Source: Ilex aquifolium (lineage: Eukaryota; Streptophyta; Magnoliopsida; Aquifoliales; Aquifoliaceae). From it: 64,000 bases of DNA. The position numbers and the translations under genes are program-made. Each line of letters begins with the position of its first letter. Positions within the stretch are counted from its first letter, which is position 1. The DNA lies in assembly GCA_951799425.1 (NCBI GenBank), contig OX637404.1:21679545-21743544 (forward strand), in the 5' to 3' direction. Below the pieces are notes generated by a model that was not told the DNA's origin, ran no database searches, and saw only the letters and a program-made list of their open reading frames with translations. This document shows positions 1-9,226 of the stretch, one piece after another.

Positions 1-342
1 ATATGCATTTTCGTTGTCCTTGCCTATTCTGTCTCTACCTGAGCTTTTGACCCATCTTGAGTGGTTTTGAAACCTGCAATTTCTACCCTTTTTCTCTCGA
101 ATAATATTATACACACCATCGTTTTACACCACTTTTCTGCACTACCTTACTATGAACCATTAGATTAGTATTTAGTAGGTCCCAATGCATTGACTATTTA
201 AAAGTTAAGATCATGCCATATTAAGTGTTGTACACATAGTGGTGCACATATTATTATTGTTTTCTCTCCCTCTCCCAACCACCCCCCATATTGCATCCCG
301 TCACTCGTCACCAATATTTTTGGGATATGTCAATTTTCGTCC
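1..342. other. Gene-free AT-rich leader
   Basis: No open frame or known element is recognisable here. The stretch ends in the word ttttcgtcc (334-342), which is the left target duplication of the MITE that follows. Confidence 0.5.
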
Positions 343-523
343 GAGCAATGCTATTAGGACATAAATTTGAGGATATAATTTGGGGACTTAATGATTGTGG
401 TCATTAGATTATCAGTGGGTCCCAACATTATATTATCACTGGATCTCAACACTATCAATCCAATGGTCATAATGCATTAAATCCCCAAATTATGTCTTTC
501 AATATGTCCTAATAGCATTAGTG
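343..523. mobile_element. 181-bp fold-back MITE, Mutator-like
   Basis: A non-coding inverted-repeat element. The left end gagcaatgctattagg pairs with the right end cctaatagcattagtg, and the arms continue inwards as an imperfect palindrome. The 9-bp word ttttcgtcc flanks it on both sides (334-342 and 524-532), the duplication length typical of Mutator-like elements. A second 181-bp copy at 56501-56681 has the same end sequence and its own 9-bp duplication. It has no coding capacity and would depend on a transposase supplied elsewhere. Confidence 0.8.
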
Positions 524-636
524 TTTTCGTCCCCCACGGTTCACACTCCACTGTTCTCCTTGGTCGTTCTCACTCTTTAAATGTGAATGTGGGGCGTAGT
601 AACTGTTTTATGTGCATCTAGAATACTATTTAAATA

Positions 637-760
637 GAGTCATGCTATTTAGATTTGAAAATTTAAATTAATGCCAAATTTTAATATTTAATGAGACTTA
701 CAATCAATACAATAATTATAGTGGATTAGGTCAATAAATTAAATTTAAATAACATTGCTC
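637..760. mobile_element. 124-bp MITE of the same end type
   Basis: The left end gagtcatgctatttagattt pairs with the reverse complement of the right end (gagcaatgttatttaaattt). The termini match the family at 343-523. Flanks are atttaaata on the left and tttaaaata on the right, so a target duplication is only approximate. The interior is AT-rich and non-coding. Confidence 0.55.
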
Positions 761-835
761 TTTAAAATATAAATACAGAAATGAGGTTCACTATTTCCTC
801 ATATCCTATTATAAAAGAGCCAATGTAACTTTTGG

Positions 836-1130
836 GAGCTTTTACCCAAAAGCAAGGGGTTTTTCAGACTTATACCCAAAAGAGGGTAGTTTTCAAATTA
901 TTCCCAAACTCAAGTACTTTTAAAAACATCATTCTAACTGACGTTTTTAGTCGAATTGTTGTGTTGCATGGGAACGCTAGTGGGCGTATAAAACGTCAGT
1001 TCAAATGACGTTTTACAGAAAACGTTGGTCCAAATGACATTTTTAAAAAATGTCATTTGTACTAACGTTTTACAGAAAAGGTTAAAACGTCATTTGTACT
1101 GACGTTTTTTGTATTCCACCTTTTCTTCCT
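836..1130 (+). repeat. MULE-1 left terminal inverted repeat
   Basis: Starts gagcttttacccaaaagc, immediately after the target duplication aacttttgg. From about 940 it carries a run of short inverted motifs of the form AAAACGTCA, then a 6-10 bp spacer, then TGACGTTTT. The clearest lie at about 992-1016 and 1083-1108, with diverged copies between. These repeated palindromes are candidates for transposase binding sites. Confidence 0.75.
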
Positions 1131-1400
1131 CATAAAAAAATAGGAAACAAAAATTATATTTGCATTATTTCAAAATGATATAAGATTTTGAATTTCAAAA
1201 ACGTTTCAATATAAACATTGAAACGTTTATATTTAATTAATTTTAATTTAACTTTCAAACATAAGATTTTGTGACTGATGTCGACAATAATGCCTATTAA
1301 AACAAAGTGGAGTGTATGTAAAAATCTAACTTATTCATAACCAAAAAATAGAGCATTTATTTCATGATATTTTCCAGTGCACTTGATGGGTAAAAGGGTA

Positions 1401-2108
1401 TCAATAACGTAGTTGATGTTCAAAACAACATAGAGGATTACTGAGTACACATAAACTTGATGGAATAAAAGTGTCTGACGCATCAACGTCCAAATCAAAG
1501 AAATCAAAAAGTTTAAGATCGGAAACAAGTAACGGATCCTCTAAAATTTTAATTTCGGCATATTTAGGATCAAAATGCTCAGTTTTTGCATGCTCGATTG
1601 CATCCAAACGATCAAGTCAATGCTGTATTTGATCATTTTCATGTTCAAGCATTGTTATGATCTCGTCATGATTGTTTGAATTTTGTGGATCATAAATATT
1701 ACCCGAATGTGCCTTCAGTACCGCAAGTCCATGCCAACGACAAAATACTTCAAGTTCACAACGTTTGTTATATAACTGTCGTCATCTTAGTGTGGGTTCG
1801 ATATGAGCACCCGGAGGTAGATAGTCAGTTCCAAGCCCAACAATTACATGTCCAACTTGACCGAATGGGTGATAAGGGTCGATGGGCTCATTGCGGAATT
1901 CACGTTTTCGCCCATATCATGTTACACCACTAGAATCTGTATATGATCCAATAGAAGGAACTCTATTCAGCGATATTGATCTGTCAGTTGAGCGTTCACG
2001 TTTGTTGGTGGAAGATGAACTATTTTGTTCATTGCTTAAAGAAGAACCTTCATTGGTTTGGTTGTATTGTGTATTTGATGTACGTTTATACATTTTGTTA
2101 CGAATCAT
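1401..2108 (-). pseudogene. Unrecognised 236-codon ORF relic inside MULE-1
   Basis: One minus-strand frame runs from an ATG at 2108 to a stop at 1401, interrupted only by three internal TGA codons. The N-terminal third is rich in Ser, Asn, Arg and Lys. The middle reads YGRKREFRNEPIDPYHPFG and has a hydrophobic Gly-rich turn (VGHVIVGLG). Near residue 155 there is a stretch with CRWHGLAVLK, then an acidic tail rich in Asp and Leu. All three TGA codons could come from Trp TGG by one G-to-A change, which suggests a protein-coding past. I do not recognise the family. A loose resemblance to GRF zinc fingers around CRWHGLAVL is too weak to claim. It may be a captured host gene or an accessory gene of the element. 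Confidence 0.45.
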
Positions 2109-2544
2109 TTACACAACTGTGAATGCTAGTATATATATGCTCGGTTTGGCAATTTAAAATAACAATGAAATGACATCACACTACATAGTTGGGAACTGAT
2201 TTGACAATGAGAGGACATGACAATGAAAAAGTTGTGATATGACAAAACACTGAATAGATTGATAAAAACTATGAGATTGCTTAACACTAATTAGGACATA
2301 CACATAAATGTAATACGCTCAATCAGTTGGACAATGATTACATTTGTTAATTTTCATCAGACATATATTCATCTAATAGGTATTGTTCATTAGACAATAC
2401 AGTAGATCAATCAATAGTTGTCAACTCCCTTCCAAATACAGTGGCCACCATGTCAGTTGCTAATTGGAGCATATAATATCGACACTTCTGCACGATCATT
2501 GATTGTTCAAAAACGTTGTTATTCCTAACCCCTTAAGATCATCC
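2109..2544. other. Gene-free stretch in MULE-1
   Basis: AT-rich DNA upstream of the 236-codon relic. I see no coding signal. The word atcatcc at 2538-2544 recurs at 4438-4444, just beyond the retroelement fragment that follows. Confidence 0.4.
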
Positions 2545-4437
2545 CTTTAATTTGTATATGGTGTATGTGTGAAGGGAGTGTCACTCTCCCTCGGGGTGAT
2601 GCAAGAGATTAGGCAACAACGGATTGGTGGAAAATGGAATGAACAAAATGTATGAAATGAAATGTGTGAACAAAAGTGCTCCCCAATCGCAAAGAGTCTT
2701 TTGTGTGTCGGTATTTTACTTGGAAAAGTATTCCAAGGTCGTCTCCTCAAGGAAGGAAAGTTCAAGTGTGGTGAAGGTGATTTTGCAAAAGGTGAAAAAA
2801 ATGTAAAATCTTTTAGTTTGTTTTGTAGAGTTGTGTTTGTAATGAAAATGCAAGAAAACAAGTGTTGGTTAATCAAAAGGGTCATTCCAATGGGAATACC
2901 AACTCAACTCAAAACCTTCCTCCAAGGGTTTATAGATGAACGATTGATTCTTGGGAAGCTCGGGACAAATGGAAATGAGGATCTAAGCATAAACCGTGAC
3001 AAGTCTACGAAAAATCAAAGCCTCACAACCAAATGGAGGCGAGAATCCAAGCATACCCCGTGACAAATGCCTACGGGATATCAAGGACTCACTACCACGT
3101 CCACACTCAACCCAGTCAAACCGAACCATCGTACACCGGGGAGGAAAGAAAATAAGTTGAAATGGAGGGCCCAAGAGGAATTCTCCCTTTAATTAGCCAA
3201 CTAAAAATCTAGCTAGTCATGCATAAAGGAAAGACAAGCATAATGTAAATGGACATAGTGAAATGGAGCATGAAACTTGAACTAATACAAGAAAACTTAA
3301 ACTAAGAAGACAAATATGAAATACCCAATTTAAAAGCTTGAAATGAAGAAAACTTAAATAACAATGGTGAAATCTAAAACATGTAACTAAACTTGGAATA
3401 GACTTGAAGTAGAGGAGATTACAATGCAAGAAATAAAGATTACAAGAAGATTAAAGCTTACAGGAGCGAAAATGGAAAGGAAAATGCAAGAACATAAGCT
3501 TTCTACTATTCATCATCTTCTTCACTAAAACTACTCCTAGCTTAGGTAGCCACACCAATACAATGTGTGAATGTTGAATATAATGGAGAGTTAGCCTTCA
3601 ATTTTCGTGCATGGTGGTCCCCCTTAGCTGTGTGCAGGCCTCCCATCAATGGGAGGCTGAATGATGGCTCTTGACAGGCTAAGGAAGAGCTAGCCTGCAA
3701 CTCACTGAGCAGCCCCCTTCTCTCCCATCCTCCTTTAATGCCAAGCCTTAAAAGTCTTCAAAATGTGTAAGAGAGGCATGGAGATGTGCAAGGAAATGTT
3801 GGGGGCAAGTGGGAGAATCATTGGTGGGACCCCCAAGCAAGTGGAGAAGAGTTTGCAGGTGTTCTGGGTTGTTCTGGGAGCGTACCGGTACTGTGTACCG
3901 GTACTCTAAACCTTCTGGAGTTCGAAGTACCGGTACGCAATACCGGAACGGTATAGTACCGGTACTGTGTACCGGTACTGTTTTCTACTCCGGACCACTT
4001 TTCGTAGAATCGGCATAACTTTTGATCCAACCATCCGATTGAGCTGAAATTTTGACACAATACAGAAGACATCCAGATCTACAACTTTCATGTTTTAAAA
4101 TTTTTCATATTCGAAGCGGATCATAGTCAAAATGGAGGAAAACCGAGGCTCTGTTTCCAAATGGTGTGGCTGCTGGTGCTTTTGTTCCCAAACACCAATA
4201 CCTCCTTGATTTCTTCACTTTTAAGCCTCCAAATCTTCATGTAATGTGTCCATGCCCTCACCACACATCCATCATAGTTGCAAGGTCATAAAATCAATCA
4301 TTTAAGCTATAAAAACTTGCAACAATGAAAATTCAACATTATTCATAAAATTGGCTAACTCTAAGTACTTAGATGCAAAAGTTGATTTAAAATGAATGTA
4401 ATGAGGCCTTCAAATATACAATATTTTGTGCTCATCA
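2545..4437 (-). mobile_element. LTR-retroelement fragment (non-autonomous or LTR-rich) inside MULE-1
   Basis: On the minus strand the stretch begins TGATGAGCACAAAATATTG at 4437, a typical plant LTR start. It continues through sequence of the kind seen in long plant LTRs and shows no reverse transcriptase. The matching 7-mer atcatcc lies outside both ends (2538-2544 and 4438-4444), but the left end lacks an obvious TG/CA terminus, so that boundary is uncertain. It is a broken, non-coding fossil. It also contains five copies of the palindrome gtaccggtac (listed separately). Confidence 0.45.
3882..3978. repeat. Cluster of five gtaccggtac palindromes
   Basis: Perfect 10-bp palindromes gtaccggtac lie at 3882-3891, 3895-3904, 3927-3936, 3956-3965 and 3969-3978, with a diverged copy (ataccggaacggtat) at 3940-3954. 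The outer pairs are each spaced by ctgt or tgt-type linkers, giving a mirrored two-plus-one-plus-two layout over 97 bp. No coding sense is visible. Confidence 0.85.
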
Positions 4438-4810
4438 ATCATCCTATTATTCTCCTTTCATACAGGTTTAACTACTGCTTCATAGTCCACTCTATTCTTT
4501 CATTGTATGGTAAATGAAAGTCTATGTGGCACCGGTATTCCAAGTTCTCTTACATCTGTGCATAATGAGTGTGATTCATTAGTACGAAAAATTCACTCTC
4601 GTCAGAGTCCGACATAATACTCTTTTGGATCAGAAAATCTCTTACTCTTGTAATCATTATTTCGCCCCTTGTAACAACCAAACTCGTTGATGTCTACAGG
4701 TCTTGATGTAGACATAATGTTCAATACATGCGATATCAACCACCCCTTATTGTGTTCCACTTCAATGGAAGATCGTTACATAGTAAGGTTTTGATCATTG
4801 TGTTCAATGT

Positions 4811-5350
4811 AGACTGTGTAGTCATTTGTTTTATCGGACAAGAACATTTGTCATCTATGCAGTAGTGTGTAGTCACCTTTTTATTTTTGAGTTGATGGTC
4901 ATACATTGAAATAATAGTTCAGTCAGTGTGACTACACACTGTTACTTGTTGGTGTGACTACACACTGAGACTTGTCATTCATTGAAGTTACTAGACCCTG
5001 ATTCATACAGCTAAAAGGACAAATGCATCAGTGTTTTTTTCATTGTGACTACACACTGATACCTGTTATTCATGGTGACTACACACGTCACCTCACATCC
5101 CTACTGTATATTTAATCAACGTCTATGAAACATTCGATAGTATTAGGGTTTATGTCATTGTGTTCAGCTATGATATAGTTTGATTGTGACTACACACCGG
5201 TGCATTGAAGTGCATTGTAGTGTGTTGTCAATTCATTGGTTTGTCCTTATTTCATTCAATGTTGAGGCACTTCATTCACGTGGATTGCTGAACAAGAAAT
5301 AGATACAACATGACAACTGCATCTACGTCATTCATTGTGACTACACACTG
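4811..5350. repeat. Dispersed tgtgactacacactg repeats
   Basis: At least eight copies of a roughly 15-bp word lie in 540 bp. Direct copies are at 4926-4941, 4952-4967, 5044-5058, 5074-5086, 5185-5199 and 5336-5350. Inverted copies are at 4812-4824 and 4864-4877. Spacing is irregular, so this is not a simple tandem array. The sequence between has no long ORF. The copies may be transposase or transcription-factor binding sites, or remnants of a minisatellite. Confidence 0.8.
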
Positions 5351-5572
5351 GTTCAATGTCATTTATTGAGGCTATAGACTGGCATACTCACATCCATAAT
5401 GCATATAAATTTCAACGCATGTGCAATATTCAATGTACACACTTCATCTCTAACCATAAATTGTAGTCCGCGAACGGTGTTTGAAACTCTAGGTTAGTAT
5501 TGGATAATAAAGGATGAGTTCTTCTATCCAATGAATCATTGCTTACGCTATTCATGAATGGCTAGAAACATA

Positions 5573-5823
5573 ATGATGGCCGAATCGCAATATTGTTTGA
5601 TGGAAAGAGAAAATCTAAGCTTAGATTTACATTCTTGCAACTTACGAAGGGCTTGACAAATTGCCATTGGTATGCATATTACCACTCCTCAGGAATTAGA
5701 GCGAGCATTGTTCTGTATTCGAGCTGAGAACAATCGAATGGAAGTCCATTGCAATCGATACATCCTCTGTCGCATCGCAAGAGACTGTGCTGTAGAAGGG
5801 AGGATACAAAAGCAATTTTAAGC
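5573..5823 (+). pseudogene. Possible small ORF relic, plus strand
   Basis: From ATG at 5573 the frame reads 27 codons to a TGA (5654-5656), then stays open for 55 more codons to a TAA. The second part has a mixed, protein-like composition with four Cys (HCNRYILCRIARDCA). I do not recognise it. It lies on the opposite strand from the other MULE-1 genes. It could equally be chance, since a competing minus-strand frame spans the same DNA. Confidence 0.2.
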
Positions 5824-6188
5824 TTCCAATTGAGTGGAGAAGCTGGATGTATTTCTGATGTGAAGATGTCTGACGAAGATGAAGACCCATGAAGAAGTGT
5901 TATGCAACTCTTGTGTTGTAACATTTAGACAATATTGTCGTATTTCTCTTTTTAGTATGTTATTTTTTTTATGTTTGGATGAAATATGTTGTATTACTCC
6001 AGTTAGTGTTGTTCATTTGTATTCGATAAATTTTGTTAAAGTTGGTTAAAAAACGTTGCATACATTATTTGATAACTAATTTGAAATGCAGTAATGAAAG
6101 AACTGTATATCAAAATATGAACCCAAAGTGTTTGTATATACCATAGTACTTAACACAATTTATATACAACATAGATAAAACAAATGGA
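5824..6188. other. Gene-free stretch downstream of the PMD relic
   Basis: AT-rich DNA beyond the C-terminal end of the minus-strand PMD gene, probably its 3' flank. I see nothing else in it. Confidence 0.4.
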
Positions 6189-8974
6189 CTACGTCCCATA
6201 AGGTGGTGGTCTCCTCTGTCGCTTGGGCCGTTGTCCATCTGGAGGACCTAAAATCTCTTGAGTCATTCTACCATCTACAGGATCATGTGCATGGTGGGCA
6301 CAATGACTGACTCTATGCCCACCTCTGCCCCGCCCTCTGTGAGAAAGTGATGGTTCTTGTGTCACTCCCTCCATAAGAACCTCAGCATCATCAGAAGAGT
6401 CCTCATATGAGATAGGAGAGGTAGGCCAATGGAGCAGCGGTGACACAGTTCGTGGAATACAAGGCACATCGAAAAGTGATATATCTATTTGGTCCAGTAC
6501 ATGTGGCACATCTCCTATAACCACCGGCTCCTATGAAGGTGTGCATGGTGACGGTGATGTATCCACGTGTGGTGAGGTCAATGATGGAACACATGATGTC
6601 ACTGTAGGTGTCTGTGAAGGACGGTCAATAGGTGGTGTAGTGGCATGATCAACAACGGGTGATGGACTGTAATAATCAGCAACGGGGACATATAGTGTAG
6701 GTGGACACGCTTTGAAGGTCTGGGGAACATATGAAGACGATGGATCTGCATGTGATGATGGTGAAGTAGTATCCATGACCGATGAGGATGTCTGTCCATG
6801 TGAGCGTGCAGCTGGCCATCGTGGAATACGTACACCACGCTGGCGTGCAGACACTGGTGGTGGAAATGATGGCTGTTGAATGTTTGACGGTGGCTGCAAA
6901 AGTCGATGGTGCTCAGAAATAGCTGACAAAGAGTTGTAGCTGACATCCCAGATGCGGCTGATGGCTGCCAAACAAGTTTTCAAATCAGGCTGACCCCTAA
7001 CAGTATCACATGTTGTGTGATATATCTGCGTCAGTGTCTGCTCCTGCATAACCATAAAATAATGACTTAAAACAATATTAAGTAATTTCTGTAACACGAT
7101 AATTTTAACTAAAAATTTATTAACACATACCAACAGCTCGATGATACTGTCGACGGGCTGGAATCTAGCATCAGGTCGGGGCATAGGTTGTCCGACAAGT
7201 AGATGAGTAATGCGCCGATACCACTCCATATATGGATCAGTGAGATCCATCATGTCGATGGTAGGCTCGCCGTGAACAATAGTATCTCGCCGCTGCTCCC
7301 ACATGCTGATATAGCGCTGATGTGCAATGGCCCAGTCATAACTAGATCCGCCACACCTATTCGTGGCATGCAGCTCCCTACTCGAATCACATGTTGCTGG
7401 TATCGGATGTCTCCACCCAAACTGCCGGAGAATACGATAGGGAAAATTTCACTCTACTACATCAAAACAAACGAGTGGTGCCTGAATAGTCCATAATTCT
7501 CAACCCCGCAAACAATAATCTGGTAGGCTGTCCAACAAATCCATAGTGAAAGGTTGCCAGATCATCTGCAATATAAGAATGTAAATAGTTGTTATAAGAC
7601 ATTCGATAAAAATTTCGGTAGAGTTTCTCCTATAAGTATGCTCCCAAAAATTTTCAAAAACACCTGTTGCATATTATATTTCATTCATATATTAACCACA
7701 ACCCAAAAATTGCCACAAACATCCACCAACCATACAAACCTCCAATTACAGAACAACAAACCACCAACAACACAAATAACTCAAAAATATACGTGAAATT
7801 GTTAGTATACCTGTTTATCCCGCATTTGTCAAGCTGATCTCTTTAATGTCTGAAAACATGGATAGAAGTGTGTTACTCGGAAAATGAAATATCCCAACTG
7901 GATAGCTAAACAAAAAAATTACATATGACATTAGTTGTCAATAAGTATGAGTAAAAAAAATGAATCATACAATCCAAATATTGTCTTACCTACACCCATG
8001 AGGGCCTGCAGGCAGCTCATTATGCGGCGCGGCATGTGGTGATGGTGCCGGTGTAGGTGCAGCACCATCTGGTAGGCCATCCTCCGCATGTAAATCTCCT
8101 CTATCCGCTACTACATGTGGTAATGGGATACGCGGGAGTAATCTTTGTGGACAAATGTGTGCTAAACGCTCCCATGCCCACAGTTGTATAGATACATGAA
8201 ATAGTTGTAATGTAATACGTTATTATGACATTACATTAAACTTAAAACAAAAATTATAAGTACATGAAAGAGAAGGTTGAGCTAGGTCAATGCAGCGCTG
8301 CCCCCAACTGAATTGATTGGCAATAATAAGATCGGCAAGCAATGAAAGATATATCAACTTCACCTTGCTCGATGACTTCTCTATGAACAGATAAGAACCT
8401 ATCAATAGCATGATGTATGCTCTGGCATAACATGCTATGAAATCATCGTCAGCTTCAACAGGGACACCTCCATCCAAATAAGCTTACAACGCACTAAATT
8501 TGAGGAAAGACCCGTCAATAGCTCCCGCAGCTAGTGTAAAACCAAGAAACTACTAGCATAATGCAGGCCAAGTTGTGCCATTAGGACAGCTGTCCCTACC
8601 ACACACTGGCATACCATTGATCGATAGTCTAACAAGCACTGCAATATCCTAAAGTGTGATAGTAGCCTCACCCACAATAAAATGGAACGTATGCGTCTCA
8701 ACCCCCCACCTCTCAACTAGGGTTGTGATGAGATGCCAGTCCAACCACTTCAACGCAACCTTGCGCGCCCGTAAAACCCCACAGTAAGAAAATGATGAAT
8801 AACTCGCTCATATGTGACGTGTAGTTGTAGTACGGTGCGATCATTGCACCTACAATGCAAAGGTGGGGGATCTACGCCCTGCCATATATACTTTGAGAGA
8901 TGTTCTACCTGCAATGATAGAATAGAGTGGTCATGTAGACCAGGATGTAGTAAATGTCTACCATCATTGTCCAT
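6189..8974 (-). pseudogene. Plant mobile domain (PMD) gene relic carried by MULE-1
   Basis: The family is the plant mobile domain, often labelled aminotransferase-like or 'protein phosphatase 7 long form homolog'. Minus-strand exons can be followed: 8974 to about 8262, about 8190-7990, 7849-7811, 7565-7131 and 7043-6189, mostly with GT/AG borders. Hallmarks are VERWGVETHTFHF, TITLxDIAVL, YARAYIMLLIGSYLF, NQFSWG, LWAWERL, VVEWNFPYRILRQFG and YMEWYRRI, then a Pro/Ser-rich tail ending RQRRPPPYGT. About seven in-frame stops and one frameshift (near 8757) break it. The stops are each explainable by a C-to-T or G-to-A change from the residue the family has there. The acceptor near 8190 also seems lost (CAG to CAA). 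Host PMD proteins (MAIN, MAIL1) act in genome stability and silencing, and transposon-borne copies are known. The role here is unknown. It lies about 250 bp downstream of the transposase gene on the same strand. Confidence 0.85.
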
Positions 8975-9226
8975 GGCCAGAACAAAAAATCTGCAAAAAC
9001 TAGATTAAATACAATCATCAATTATATAACAAAACATCCACAATCATATAGTGACAAAGTTAAGATTTCCAACATAAAAGATAGCATAATGACATCATTG
9101 CAACAAACATCTCATTACCAGTGTTACCTTCAAAATATTACAATATAAACACATCATAATGTCCACTACACACCTTTAGTACAATATAGGACAATGTAAC
9201 AATAAAAATAAAAAAAGTACATATAC
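8975..9226. other. Spacer between transposase and PMD relics
   Basis: About 250 bp of AT-rich DNA separating the end of the transposase relic from the start of the PMD relic, both on the minus strand. It would contain the PMD promoter and 5' leader, but no clear core promoter stands out. Confidence 0.4.

Noticed and set aside
2662-3063. A 133-codon plus-strand ORF
   Set aside because: It lies antisense in LTR-type DNA of a retroelement fragment and has no recognisable domain.
3809-4018. Plus and minus ORFs over the gtaccggtac cluster
   Set aside because: Both strands stay open only because the palindromes lack stops; the peptides are low-complexity and match no family.
4811-5350. CRISPR-like array from the repeated 15-bp word
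   Set aside because: Eukaryotic context, irregular spacing, both orientations and very short repeats; no CRISPR features.
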